The notes under the pieces are model-generated. The model searched no databases. It was given only the letters and a program-made list of their open reading frames with translations, and was not told where the DNA came from. A stretch of DNA of 64,000 nt from Sphingobium sp. OAS761 (GTDB lineage: Bacteria > Pseudomonadota > Alphaproteobacteria > Sphingomonadales > Sphingomonadaceae), in NCBI RefSeq assembly GCF_024168485.1, contig NZ_JALJVY010000006.1, positions 1 to 64,000 of the forward strand, written 5' to 3'. This document shows positions 51,940-60,318 of this stretch, one piece after another. How positions within the stretch are numbered: the first letter of the stretch is position 1; each line of letters opens with the position of its first letter. Both the position numbers and the translations under genes were made by a program.

Positions 51940-53136
51940 ATGACTTCGAAAGCCACGAACCCTGCGCCTGGCCGAGATACGGCTGGCCCCGCCGGGGAAG
52001 GTCGGCGACTTCGCCCGGCCGTGAAACTGCCGGTCCGGATCGCGCGGCAGATGGAGGATCGCGTCGTCGCGGAAGGCTGGCCGGTTGGTCATCGCATAGG
52101 GAGCGAGGCCGGGCTGGCAGTGGACATGGGCGTGTGTCGTCACACTTTGCGGGAAGCGGTGCGCATCCTTGAGGTGTCAGGCCTCGTGGAATCCCGCAAG
52201 GGCAAGAATGGCGGGCTGTTCGTCGCCGCGGACGCCTGTAATTTCGCCTGCAAGACCTTCAGCAACTATCTCGAGTTCGTTCAAGTGGATGTCGATGAAC
52301 TCAGCGCAATCCATCGTGCGCTGACGCATTTTGTTATCGACCAGGCGATGGCGGTACTGTCGCAGGCGCAGATCGTGACGCTGCGGCGGCAGATCTCGGA
52401 CCTTTCCATCCTTTCCGCGCCGGAGCAGATTCCCGCTGCGGAGGATTTGCATCATGCGCTGCTGGACGGCGTGGGCAATCCCGCGTTGACGCTGTTCGTC
52501 CGCGTGCTCAACAGGATGATGCTCGACGCGTCCATCTTCTCGACCTTGAGCGATGAACAATGGGTCGAAATGCCGCACAGGCTGGTCAATCTATTGGTGG
52601 ATAAGCTGACCGCCATATTGGATGGCGACCGCGACAAGGCCTTCGCGATAAGCGAGGCGTATGTCCAAGGCTGCGCCGCGCTGTTCGAGGCGTCCTCCTT
52701 GGCCGACCGGCAGCCGCTCGACGAGGGTGCCACCCAGCGTGCCTATGACTTCCTGCCCCGAGCCAAGCCGCTCAAGAAGGCCGAGCGGGTCGAGCAGGCC
52801 ATACGCGATCTGATATTTGCGCAGGGCTGGCCGGTCGGCCGTAATCTTGGCTCTGAAGCCGAACTGGGCGCGCGGTTCGGCGTGGGACGATCGGTCCTGC
52901 GTGAAGCACTGCGCTCGCTTGAGCAGCTTGGCGTGATCGAAATGGGACGCGGCGGGCGCAGCGGGCTGCGGGTCATCTCGCCCGACCCGGCGGCGGTGAT
53001 CGAAACCTGCCGCCGTCATCTGCGACGCGAGCGGCTGGATGCCGGGCAGTCATTGCGGTTACGCGCCGTGATCGAAGCCACCGGTTCGCCGGCTCCTGCG
53101 CGGATCGGACCGTTGCTGCTCAGCATCCTGGCCTGA
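51940..53136 (+). CDS. Double-HTH FadR/GntR-like regulator
   Basis: 398 residues from the ATG at 51940 (a TTG at 51928 is possible). First winged helix (VEGWPVG-like EGWPVGHRIGSEAGLAVDMG, LREAVRILEVSGLVESRKGK), FCD-like middle, linker AYDFLPRAKPLKKAER and second winged helix (FAQGWPVGRNLGSEAELG, VGRSVLREALRSLEQLGVIEMG, SGLRVISPDPAAV). Closest to the paralogue at 45349. Upstream of the ALDH at 53362; an AATATNATACT half-site pair lies in between at 53269. Confidence 0.85.
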   Translation: MTSKATNPAPGRDTAGPAGEGRRLRPAVKLPVRIARQMEDRVVAEGWPVGHRIGSEAGLAVDMGVCRHTLREAVRILEVSGLVESRKGKNGGLFVAADACNFACKTFSNYLEFVQVDVDELSAIHRALTHFVIDQAMAVLSQAQIVTLRRQISDLSILSAPEQIPAAEDLHHALLDGVGNPALTLFVRVLNRMMLDASIFSTLSDEQWVEMPHRLVNLLVDKLTAILDGDRDKAFAISEAYVQGCAALFEASSLADRQPLDEGATQRAYDFLPRAKPLKKAERVEQAIRDLIFAQGWPVGRNLGSEAELGARFGVGRSVLREALRSLEQLGVIEMGRGGRSGLRVISPDPAAVIETCRRHLRRERLDAGQSLRLRAVIEATGSPAPARIGPLLLSILA

Positions 53137-53268
53137 AGGGGGTAAAGCGTTATCTCAGCGCTCCCGTCCCACTCCCCTGGAGCCCGCGGGCAATGAGCCC
53201 GTCCGCTAGCATCCTGCTGCCGGCGATCGCAGGCCGAAAAGAGTTACCGGTATCTGCCATTGCGGGTT

Positions 53269-53301
53269 GAATATACTGACCGTCTAATAGTATGATATTT
53301 T
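53269..53301. promoter_or_regulatory. Imperfect dyad AATATACT...AGTATGATATT
   Basis: Upstream of the ALDH at 53362. The right arm is the complement of AATATCATACT, the half-site type seen in the perfect repeat at 41164; the left arm is three bases shorter. Candidate operator; linking it to the adjacent double-HTH regulator is inference. Confidence 0.35.
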
Positions 53302-53361
53302 CGCCCGGGGAGGAATCATGCGTCAAAGGCGCACTACCCCATCATATCTAAGGAGAGCCTG

Positions 53362-54849
53362 ATGAGCGTAGCCACCCTCCAGCGGTCGCCCGTTGCCCAC
53401 CCTGACAGATTCTTCATCGACGGCCAGTGGGTGGCCCCGTCAAGCAGTGCGACGATCGATGTCATCAACCCGACCACGGAAGAAGTCTTCCTGACCGTGG
53501 CGGAGGCGCAGAACGCCGACATCGACCGCGCCGTCGATGCGGCGCGTCGGGCGTTCGACAAGGGTCCATGGCCGCGCATGACGCCAGCCGAGCGCGCCCA
53601 TTATCTGCGCGCGATCGCTCAGGAGATCAGCGCGCGCATGGGCGATATCGGTGACGTGTGGACCAGCCAGATGGGCGGACTGCGGGCGCAGGCGGATGGC
53701 ATGATTCATCATGCTGCCTTCAACTATAATTTTTATGCCGATCTGGCGGATAGCTTTGTCTTCGAGGAGGTGCGGCCCAGCATGAATCCGGGCAAGACCG
53801 GCATGCTGGTGCGGGAGCCGGTAGGAGTGGTTGCGGCGATCATTCCGTGGAACGGGCCGGTCGCGCTAACCTCCAACAAGGTCGCTCCTGCGCTGCTGGC
53901 CGGCTGCACCATCGTCGTGAAGCTGTCTCCCGAAGCACCGGGCGAGGGGCTGATCCTCGCCGAGATCTGTGAGAAGGTTGGCCTGCCCGCCGGCGTGGTC
54001 AACGTGTTGACCTCCGACCGAGCCGCGTCCGAGCATCTGGTACGCAACCCGGCCGTGGACAAGGTCAGCTTCACCGGGTCGAGCGCGGCGGGCAAGACGA
54101 TCGCGTCGATCTGCGGCGAGCGGATCGCACGCTACACGCTGGAACTGGGCGGCAAGTCGGCCGCCGTGATTCTCGACGATTATGATCTGGGTGCGGCTGC
54201 GAAGGCGCTGGCGCAGCAGTCTGTCAACTTGACGGGGCAGGTGTGCGCCTCACTCACCCGCATCGTCGTGCCGCGCCATCGCCACGACGAGTTGGTAGAG
54301 GCGATGGCTGCCACCTATTCCGCGATCCGGGTGGGCGACCCGTTCGCCGAAGGAACAGAGATGGGTCCGCTCGCCATGCGCCGCCAGCGCGACCGTGTGG
54401 AAAGCTACATCGAACAAGGCCGTCAGGCCGGCGCACGGATCGCCGCGGGCGGTGGTCGCCCGGCGCATCTCAACCGCGGTTTCTTCGTCGAGCCGACCGT
54501 CTTTGCCGACGTCAGCAACGACATGGTGATTGCGCGCGAGGAGATTTTCGGGCCCGTCGCCAGCGTCATCCCGGCCGATAACGAGCAGCATGCCATCGAC
54601 ATTGCCAATGACACGGTATTCGGCCTCAACGCGGCGGTCTTCACCCATGACAACGACCGTGCCTATTGGGTCGCGCGCCAATTGCGCTCCGGCTCGGTTG
54701 GTCACAACGGTTTCTTTCTTGACCCCTCGATCGCGTTCGGCGGGTTCAAGCAGTCGGGCATCGGTCGTGAAGGCGGGGTGGAAGGGCTTTATCCCTATCT
54801 GGAGACCAAGACGCTTATCCTGGACGGTGCGCCTTCGAACAGCAAATGA
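53362..54849 (+). CDS. NAD(P)-dependent aldehyde dehydrogenase
   Basis: 495 residues. PWNGPVALTSNKVAPALLAG, FTGSSAAGKTIA, ELGGKSAAVILDDYD and catalytic Cys in NLTGQVCASLTRIVV. Strong ribosome binding site (AAGGAGA). A four-base overlap (ATGA) couples it to the alpha/beta hydrolase. Likely oxidises an aldehyde released by the hydrolase or aldolase reactions of the same cluster. Confidence 0.94.
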   Translation: MSVATLQRSPVAHPDRFFIDGQWVAPSSSATIDVINPTTEEVFLTVAEAQNADIDRAVDAARRAFDKGPWPRMTPAERAHYLRAIAQEISARMGDIGDVWTSQMGGLRAQADGMIHHAAFNYNFYADLADSFVFEEVRPSMNPGKTGMLVREPVGVVAAIIPWNGPVALTSNKVAPALLAGCTIVVKLSPEAPGEGLILAEICEKVGLPAGVVNVLTSDRAASEHLVRNPAVDKVSFTGSSAAGKTIASICGERIARYTLELGGKSAAVILDDYDLGAAAKALAQQSVNLTGQVCASLTRIVVPRHRHDELVEAMAATYSAIRVGDPFAEGTEMGPLAMRRQRDRVESYIEQGRQAGARIAAGGGRPAHLNRGFFVEPTVFADVSNDMVIAREEIFGPVASVIPADNEQHAIDIANDTVFGLNAAVFTHDNDRAYWVARQLRSGSVGHNGFFLDPSIAFGGFKQSGIGREGGVEGLYPYLETKTLILDGAPSNSK

Positions 54850-55643
54850 TGGGGCGGCTCGGCCCTGTTCATCATGTGATCGAAGGGCGGAGCAAACCGG
54901 TGCTGCTGATGGTGCACGGGGCGATGTGCGACCATCATAATTGGGATCGGCTCGCGCCGCATCTGGTGGAGCGCTTTACTATCGTGCGCATGGATATGCG
55001 CGGCCACGGACAGTCGCCCGGATCGGCGGACGACTGTTCGATGGGACAGTGGGCAGACGACATCAACACGCTTGTCGAAAGGCTGGACCTGGGGAAAGTC
55101 GTGCTGGTGGGGCACAGCCTGGGCGCGCGCGTCGTGGCCGAAGCGGCGGCGCGCGCACCCGACAGGGTCGCGGGCGTCGTGCTGGTCGATGGCAGCCGCC
55201 TGACGTACGCAGAGGTGGAGGAGGCCTCCTCCGCGCCGCGTGCCATCACCAGCTTCGACCTGCTCGTGGGTCCCTATGCCGACGCCGACATCCGCGCGGA
55301 GATCCGAGCGAGCATCTCCCGCCGGTCGCGGTCCTTGTTCGAGGAGATCGCCGATGACCTTAAATCCTGGGACGGTGCGCGAGCACAAGAGGTCTATTCC
55401 AGTATGGCTGCCGCCCGCATGCCCATGCTCGTTATTCAGAGTACCTATCATGATCGCGTGACGTCCCGCTACTCCTTAACGCGGGCGGAGGAGCGGTCGC
55501 CCTATCTCGACTATCTGGCACGTACGGTCGAGCATGCCGCCATCCATGTTGTTCCAAAAGCGGGTCATTTCCCCATGATGGAAAAGCCGGCGGACGTCGC
55601 CGCGCTGATCGCCGACTTCGCTGGGCGGCTCCGCGAGATTTGA
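54846..55643 (+). CDS. Alpha/beta hydrolase
   Basis: 265 residues. LLMVHGAMCDHHNWDRLAPHL, catalytic elbow VGHSLGARVV (Ser91), and C-terminal VVPKAGHFPMMEKPADV with His. Belongs to the compact esterase/haloperoxidase-like type. Translationally coupled to the ALDH. Cleaves an ester, lactone or C-C bond; exact reaction unknown. Confidence 0.9.
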   Translation: MMGRLGPVHHVIEGRSKPVLLMVHGAMCDHHNWDRLAPHLVERFTIVRMDMRGHGQSPGSADDCSMGQWADDINTLVERLDLGKVVLVGHSLGARVVAEAAARAPDRVAGVVLVDGSRLTYAEVEEASSAPRAITSFDLLVGPYADADIRAEIRASISRRSRSLFEEIADDLKSWDGARAQEVYSSMAAARMPMLVIQSTYHDRVTSRYSLTRAEERSPYLDYLARTVEHAAIHVVPKAGHFPMMEKPADVAALIADFAGRLREI

Positions 55644-55722
55644 AGCCGAGGAGGGGCCGGCAGCATGCGCCGCACTCCAATTGCGGCTTGCAGATTTAAG
55701 TCGATCGGCGCAGGCCGTCGGC

Positions 55723-56277
55723 ATGAAGAATGAACGAGCCCGGTCACCGATGGCTAAGAGACCGAAGAACAAGACTGACACCGATGACGACAGTGCAGGG
55801 CGTTTCTATTCGGCTTTGCTCAGCATGTCGGTCCCCGACGACAGTCCGCAGACCTACAGGCGCAAGGTTCTCGGCCAGTTGCAAGCCATTGCAGCGCTCA
55901 CACGCTCGCGCAGCAAGAGTTCCGCCGACCTGACGGGACAACATCCCACTTCCCACCTGATCACGGTGCTGGCCTATCGCGTCAATGAGGCGCACCTCAT
56001 CAAGGTGCGCGAACTGCAACGGGGCTTGGGCTTCACGGCCGGCGGAATAACCCGCCGACTGGATGCGATGGTTCGGGAGGGGCTGGTCGAACGCCTGCCG
56101 GACCCGGAGGATGGTCGCGCCCTGTTGGTACGCCTGACCCCGGCCGGCGTCGATCTGGCCCAATTTCTGCTCAAGGATGCGGATCATCGCAGTCACGCGC
56201 TGGAGCAGACGTTCACGCTGGAGGAATGGAAAATGCTGAGTGACCTGCTGCACCGTTTCGAGAAGGCGATCGAATGA
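55723..56277 (+). CDS. MarR-family transcriptional regulator
   Basis: 184 residues from the ATG at 55723; other starts at 55681 (TTG) or 55750. Winged helix at about 85-160 (LRELQRGLGFTAGGITRRLDAMVREGLVERLPDPEDGRALLVRLTPAG). N-terminal about 65 residues are extra compared with typical MarR proteins. Upstream of the amidohydrolase; the dyad TTGAC-TC-GTCAA at 56300-56311 between them is its probable operator. Repressor of aromatic or hydrophobic-compound degradation is a usual role. Confidence 0.85.
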   Translation: MKNERARSPMAKRPKNKTDTDDDSAGRFYSALLSMSVPDDSPQTYRRKVLGQLQAIAALTRSRSKSSADLTGQHPTSHLITVLAYRVNEAHLIKVRELQRGLGFTAGGITRRLDAMVREGLVERLPDPEDGRALLVRLTPAGVDLAQFLLKDADHRSHALEQTFTLEEWKMLSDLLHRFEKAIE

Positions 56278-56299
56278 GCGGGTCCGCATGTCAAAATGA

Positions 56300-56311
56300 T
56301 TGACTCGTCAA
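56300..56311. promoter_or_regulatory. Palindrome TTGAC-TC-GTCAA, MarR operator candidate
   Basis: Perfect 5-base arms just after the MarR gene and 68 bases before the amidohydrolase start. MarR proteins bind such short dyads. The role is inference from position. Confidence 0.45.
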
Positions 56312-56378
56312 CTAAAATTTGTGAAGCTCTCCATGAAGGTCCTCGCTGCACGAGAAGCGGGACAGAAGGAGAGACGAA

Positions 56379-57593
56379 ATGGCGAGCGCAGCCGAAACCC
56401 TTGAAGTGAACGCCGAAAACAAATGGCGTCTGGAAACCCCCCATCCGGTGGGTTGGGCGCGCACGCCTCGTCCCAACGCGAATAAGCAGAAATATTTCAT
56501 CTGCTCGGTCGATTCGCACATTACCCCGCCGATGGATCTCATTCCGAGTCGGATCGACGAGAAATATCGCGGCTATCTGCCGCGCATGGAAAATCGCGAG
56601 GATGGCCAGTATATGATTGCCGAAGGGCGCAAGCCCTTCAAGGTCATATCGGCCGATTTCCAGGGCGAGGACATGTACCGCGCCAAGGCTGCGGTGATGA
56701 CGCATGATACCGACGCGGGCATGCAGGTGCGGCTCACCGACATGGATTATGACGGCATCGACGCCGAAATCTGCTTCCCGAACGGCCCTGCGCTGGCCGC
56801 ATATGCCGCGCCGAGCGAAGTGGCGATGGCGGCGTTTCGCATCTATAATGACTGGGCCGCCGAAGTGACCGCCAAATACGGCAAGCGCTGCAAGGTTGTG
56901 CCGACCGCCGTCACGTCCGATATCCCAGCGGCCATCGCGGAGGTCGAGCGCATCGTCAAGATGGGTCTCGACATCATCGCGCTGCCGACAGACGCGGGCC
57001 GGGACAAGCCGCAATATAATCACAAGGATTATGATCCGCTCTGGGCGGTCATCGAGGAAGCGGGCATCCCGATCGCCATGCATGTGGCGACGGGCGACGA
57101 CCCCCGCCGGGTGCGCGGGCCGGGCGGGGCGATCATGAACCGGGCCTATTCGCACGAGATGATGGTCCACCCGATCGCGGCATTCTGCAGCGCGGGCGTG
57201 CTGGACAAATTCCCCAAGCTGCGCTTCGCCTGCGTGGAGGGCGGCGTGGGCTGGATTCCGGCGCTGCTCGACCTGATGGACGAGACTTACAAGAAGCATC
57301 ATTTCTGGTGCTTCCCCAAGCTCAAGCAAGGGCTGCCGAGCGAATATTTCCGCTCGAACGCCATCGGCTCCTTCCAGGAAGATCGGGCCGGCACGCTGCT
57401 GGTCGAGCCGTACGGCCTCGAAAACAACTTCTGCTGGTCCAACGACTATCCCCATCATGAGGGCACCTGGCCGCATTCGGGCGCTGCGATCGAACGCGAC
57501 TTCGCCCATCTGCGGGAAGATACGCGGGCCAAGATCCTCGGCTTGAACGCTGCGAAGTTCTTCAACTTCGAGATTCCTCAACCACTGATCTGA
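56379..57593 (+). CDS. Amidohydrolase-2 family TIM-barrel protein
   Basis: 404 residues. Conserved SVDSHITPPMDLIPSRIDEKY at the N-terminus, IPIAMHVATGDDP in the middle and WSNDYPHHEGTWPHS near the end, all characteristic of amidohydrolase-2/ACMSD-like decarboxylases and hydrolases. The usual DxHxH start is only partly kept (DSHI). Strong ribosome binding site AAGGAGAG. Often found in terpenoid, steroid or aromatic degradation clusters. Ring decarboxylation or hydrolysis; exact substrate unknown. A terminator-like hairpin follows. Confidence 0.9.
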   Translation: MASAAETLEVNAENKWRLETPHPVGWARTPRPNANKQKYFICSVDSHITPPMDLIPSRIDEKYRGYLPRMENREDGQYMIAEGRKPFKVISADFQGEDMYRAKAAVMTHDTDAGMQVRLTDMDYDGIDAEICFPNGPALAAYAAPSEVAMAAFRIYNDWAAEVTAKYGKRCKVVPTAVTSDIPAAIAEVERIVKMGLDIIALPTDAGRDKPQYNHKDYDPLWAVIEEAGIPIAMHVATGDDPRRVRGPGGAIMNRAYSHEMMVHPIAAFCSAGVLDKFPKLRFACVEGGVGWIPALLDLMDETYKKHHFWCFPKLKQGLPSEYFRSNAIGSFQEDRAGTLLVEPYGLENNFCWSNDYPHHEGTWPHSGAAIERDFAHLREDTRAKILGLNAAKFFNFEIPQPLI

Positions 57594-57602
57594 ATTGTGG
57601 CG

Positions 57603-57635
57603 GAAGCCGGGCTGCTAAAGATGTGGCCCGGCTTC
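57603..57635. terminator. Terminator-like hairpin
   Basis: Perfect 10-base stem GAAGCCGGGC / GCCCGGCTTC, 13-base loop, immediately after the amidohydrolase stop. U-tract is weak (TCTAC). Confidence 0.6.
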
Positions 57636-57863
57636 TCTACAGATGCATCTGTCATGATCGCTCGCTGCAACGGGTTCTGGGCAGGTCCCGGTGTGGGAAA
57701 GACAACTCGCGTACAGACATTCACTGCGTGGCAACTGTTGCCGTGCCTCCCGACATGGTGCAGATCATCGCCGTATTATGTAAGTACAATTGAACAGCCC
57801 TGCGGCCAGCGCGGGCGAAGATAGCAGGGCGGTGGGTTGCCTTCCGTTCGGTGGAAGGGAAGC

Positions 57864-58997
57864 ATGGATAAGGACATTAGAGGCAAGGTCGCGATCGTGG
57901 GCATAGGCCACACCGCGCAGGGTGAGTTGCCGGGCCAGTCGCCCGAACTCAATTCAGTGCTGGCGATCAAGGAGGCCATGAGAGATGCGGGTATCGACCG
58001 CTCCGCTCTCGACGGCTTGATAACCTGCAAGTCTGTCCAGGGCACGAACACCGATTGCCAGGTCGGGCCTCTGCTGGGAATCAATCCTCGTTACGCGCAG
58101 ACGCTCGATTACGGCACCTGCAATTTCTCGATCCACCTTGCGGTTCAGGCGATCGTGACCGGCATGGCGGATACCGTGGCGCTCTGCTATGGGGCCAATG
58201 CCCGCACTGCAAAATTTCCGTTCGGCTTTACCGCGCCCACCTTGGCTGGCGCGTCGGGGCTCATGCATGTCGGCGGTCCAGCCGCGCTCGCGCTTCAGCG
58301 TTACAAGTCGCTCTACGGCATGACCGATGAGGAATTCGGTTATATCGCCGTGGGCGCGCGCGAATGGGCGCGGCGCAACCCCGTCGCCCTGTTCCGGGAT
58401 CCCATGTCGATGGCGGACTATCTGGCGATGGATTATCTGATCGAGCCGCTGCGCCGCCCCGATCTCACCATGATTTCCGATGGCGGCGTCGCTCTGATCC
58501 TGACCAGCGCGGAGCGGGCGGGGGATTTTCCGAACAAACCGGTCTATATCCTTGGCATGTCGGAAGCGTCGCAGATCCGGGGTGAGTTCACGCCCAGCTA
58601 TCTCGACCGCGAATTTCTTGGCCTTGCGTCGCAGCAGATCTGGAATTCGACCGGCATGACCCAGTCCGACATCGACCTGCTCTACATCCAGGACCCGACA
58701 GCCTTCTGGGTGCTCCAGATGATCGAGCATTTCGGTTTCGCGCCGCTCGGCGAAGGCGGCAAATGGCTGGCGGAAGGGCATACGCTTCCCGGTGGCAGCC
58801 TGCCGCTCAACACCAACGGCGGTCAGCTGTCCGAATGCTATATGTGGGGCTGGATGCACATCGTCGAGGCGGTGCGCCAGCTGCGCGGGGTCGCCGGCCC
58901 CGAACGGCAGGTATCGGGCGCGGAAATCGCCATGTACCTGTCCACTCAAACCTGGTTCAAAGGAGGGGCGTCGATCATCTCGACGCATAAGGGATGA
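57864..58997 (+). CDS. Thiolase-like protein, Ltp2-type retro-aldolase suspected
   Basis: 377 residues from the ATG at 57864. Thiolase fold: VAIVGIGHTAQGE at the N-terminus, YGTCNFSIHLAVQAI in place of the catalytic cysteine loop, and LPLNTNGGQLSECYMWGWMHIVEAVRQLRG in the C-terminal domain. The latter is a hallmark of steroid side-chain Ltp2 proteins (retro-aldolase, with DUF35 partner). A DUF35 protein follows, overlapping by four bases (ATGA). Hence the call is C-C cleavage of a branched beta-hydroxyacyl-CoA. The frame extends to 57837 without conservation. Confidence 0.85.
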   Translation: MDKDIRGKVAIVGIGHTAQGELPGQSPELNSVLAIKEAMRDAGIDRSALDGLITCKSVQGTNTDCQVGPLLGINPRYAQTLDYGTCNFSIHLAVQAIVTGMADTVALCYGANARTAKFPFGFTAPTLAGASGLMHVGGPAALALQRYKSLYGMTDEEFGYIAVGAREWARRNPVALFRDPMSMADYLAMDYLIEPLRRPDLTMISDGGVALILTSAERAGDFPNKPVYILGMSEASQIRGEFTPSYLDREFLGLASQQIWNSTGMTQSDIDLLYIQDPTAFWVLQMIEHFGFAPLGEGGKWLAEGHTLPGGSLPLNTNGGQLSECYMWGWMHIVEAVRQLRGVAGPERQVSGAEIAMYLSTQTWFKGGASIISTHKG

Positions 58998-59413
58998 CAG
59001 AAACAGCCTATAGCAAGCCGGTGCCCGACCTGGACGATCCTGCCATGGCGCCGTTCTGGACGGCCGCCCGAGACCGCCGCCTGACCGCGCAGCAGTGCAC
59101 CGCCTGCAAATCCTATCGCTATCCGGCGCTGGAGATTTGCCCGACATGCCTCGAACAGGGGGCGAACTGGGTCGATGTATCGCAGGAGGGCACGGTCTGG
59201 AGCTTTGCAACCTATCATCGCGCTTTCCATCCCGGTTTCAAGGACGAGCTGCCCTACGTCGTCGCCATCGTAGAGAATGCGGACGGAGTGCGTTACACCG
59301 GTCGCATCCTTGGACCGCGCGACGGTTTGGCCGTCGGGGCGAAGGTTCGCGCACGGTTCGTCGATTGCACCGATCGCTTCACACTCCCCGCCTGGGAACT
59401 GGTCGCCGCCTGA
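58994..59413 (+). CDS. DUF35/OB-fold zinc-ribbon protein, Ltp2 partner
   Basis: 139 residues. Zinc-ribbon CTACKSYRYPALEICPTC (about 35-52) then OB-fold (GTVWSFATYHRAFHPGFKDELPY, VAIVENADGVRYTGRILG, VRARFVDCTDRFTLPAWEL). DUF35 proteins form complexes with Ltp2 thiolase-like proteins, in steroid degradation as retro-aldolase and as hydratase partner. Its start overlaps the stop of the thiolase-like gene by four bases. Convergent with the nitroreductase at 59449. Confidence 0.9.
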   Translation: MTETAYSKPVPDLDDPAMAPFWTAARDRRLTAQQCTACKSYRYPALEICPTCLEQGANWVDVSQEGTVWSFATYHRAFHPGFKDELPYVVAIVENADGVRYTGRILGPRDGLAVGAKVRARFVDCTDRFTLPAWELVAA

Positions 59414-59448
59414 GCGCTCCCGATGCATGGCAAAAGGGTGGCGGTCGT

Positions 59449-60114
59449 TCACATGCCCAGGAACCGAACCGTCTCCTCCAACGGCGCTCTGCTGGTGCGC
59501 AGCCTATTGACGATCGCATCCGGGTCTGCGTAGCCGATGGCAAGTCCACAGGCGAGGACATGGTCGTCCGCGATCCCCAATGCTTCGCGCACGGTGACGC
59601 CGCCATGTGACCATGCGCCCTGCGCGCAGGTCGATAGGCCCGCCTCTTCCATAAGCAACATCACCGTCTGCAACCAGATTCCAAGGTCGGCCCATTGGGC
59701 GACGCCCATGAAACGCGGAATGTGGCAGAACATGATGCAGGGCGCGTCGAAGCCGATCCAGTTTCGGGCCGTCTGCGCATGCCGCGCTTCCCTGTTTTCC
59801 CGGCCGATGCCCAGCGTGCCGTAGAGTTCGGCTGCATTCTGCCGCCGACGCGCCATCCACGGGTCGGGCAGGGCATCAGGATAGCTGGCATATTCCGAAT
59901 CAGTACGACCAGCCGCGATCCCGTCGGCGACCTTGCGGAGCAGCTGTTGCAACGGTTCGCCCGCGACGACCACGGCATTCCATGGCTGGACATTGCCGCC
60001 CGACGGAGAGAAGCGCGCCTGATCGAGTATCTTCTCGACAATGTTCCTCGCGACTGGTGTCGGCAGAAACGCCCGGACGGATCGCCGCGCGGCCACCGCC
60101 TCGCTCACGTTCAA
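59449..60114 (-). CDS. Nitroreductase family protein
   Basis: 221 residues. FMN-binding residues at RRSVRAFLPTPV (about 10-21), FSPSGGNVQPWNAVVV, and QTVMLLMEEAGLSTCAQGAW. Such oxidoreductases act on nitro-compounds, quinones or enones; in catabolic clusters they are sometimes ene-type reductases. Downstream of the etfA pseudogene and the thiolase remnant. Convergent with DUF35. Confidence 0.9.
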   Translation of the reverse strand: MNVSEAVAARRSVRAFLPTPVARNIVEKILDQARFSPSGGNVQPWNAVVVAGEPLQQLLRKVADGIAAGRTDSEYASYPDALPDPWMARRRQNAAELYGTLGIGRENREARHAQTARNWIGFDAPCIMFCHIPRFMGVAQWADLGIWLQTVMLLMEEAGLSTCAQGAWSHGGVTVREALGIADDHVLACGLAIGYADPDAIVNRLRTSRAPLEETVRFLGM

Positions 60115-60171
60115 TGTCGCCTCCTCCTCTCAAAGATCTCGTGGAGCCGCGCGTCGAATCAGCCTTGACGA

Positions 60172-60294
60172 TTACCCGCGTCCGCCTTGGTGGGCGATGC
60201 CCGCGCGAACCGCGATCTCGCTGGCGGCCTCGCCGGGGATCCCTCCCTGTTCGGTCGCGCCGACCCCGACAATGGCCGTCTTTGCCAGGCTCAT
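60172..60294 (-). pseudogene. N-terminal fragment of a thiolase-like gene
   Basis: From the ATG at 60294 (ribosome binding site GGGAGAGG upstream) the minus strand reads MSLAKTAIVGVGATEQGGIP then GEAASEIAVRAGIA and stops at 60174-60172. The start is homologous to the thiolase-like protein at 57864 (KVAIVGIGHTAQGELPG). Only about 30 residues match, so the rest of a thiolase/Ltp2 gene was deleted. It lies between etfA and the nitroreductase. Confidence 0.65.
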
Positions 60295-60318
60295 AGCATC
60301 CTCTCCCTTCTCGGCCAA

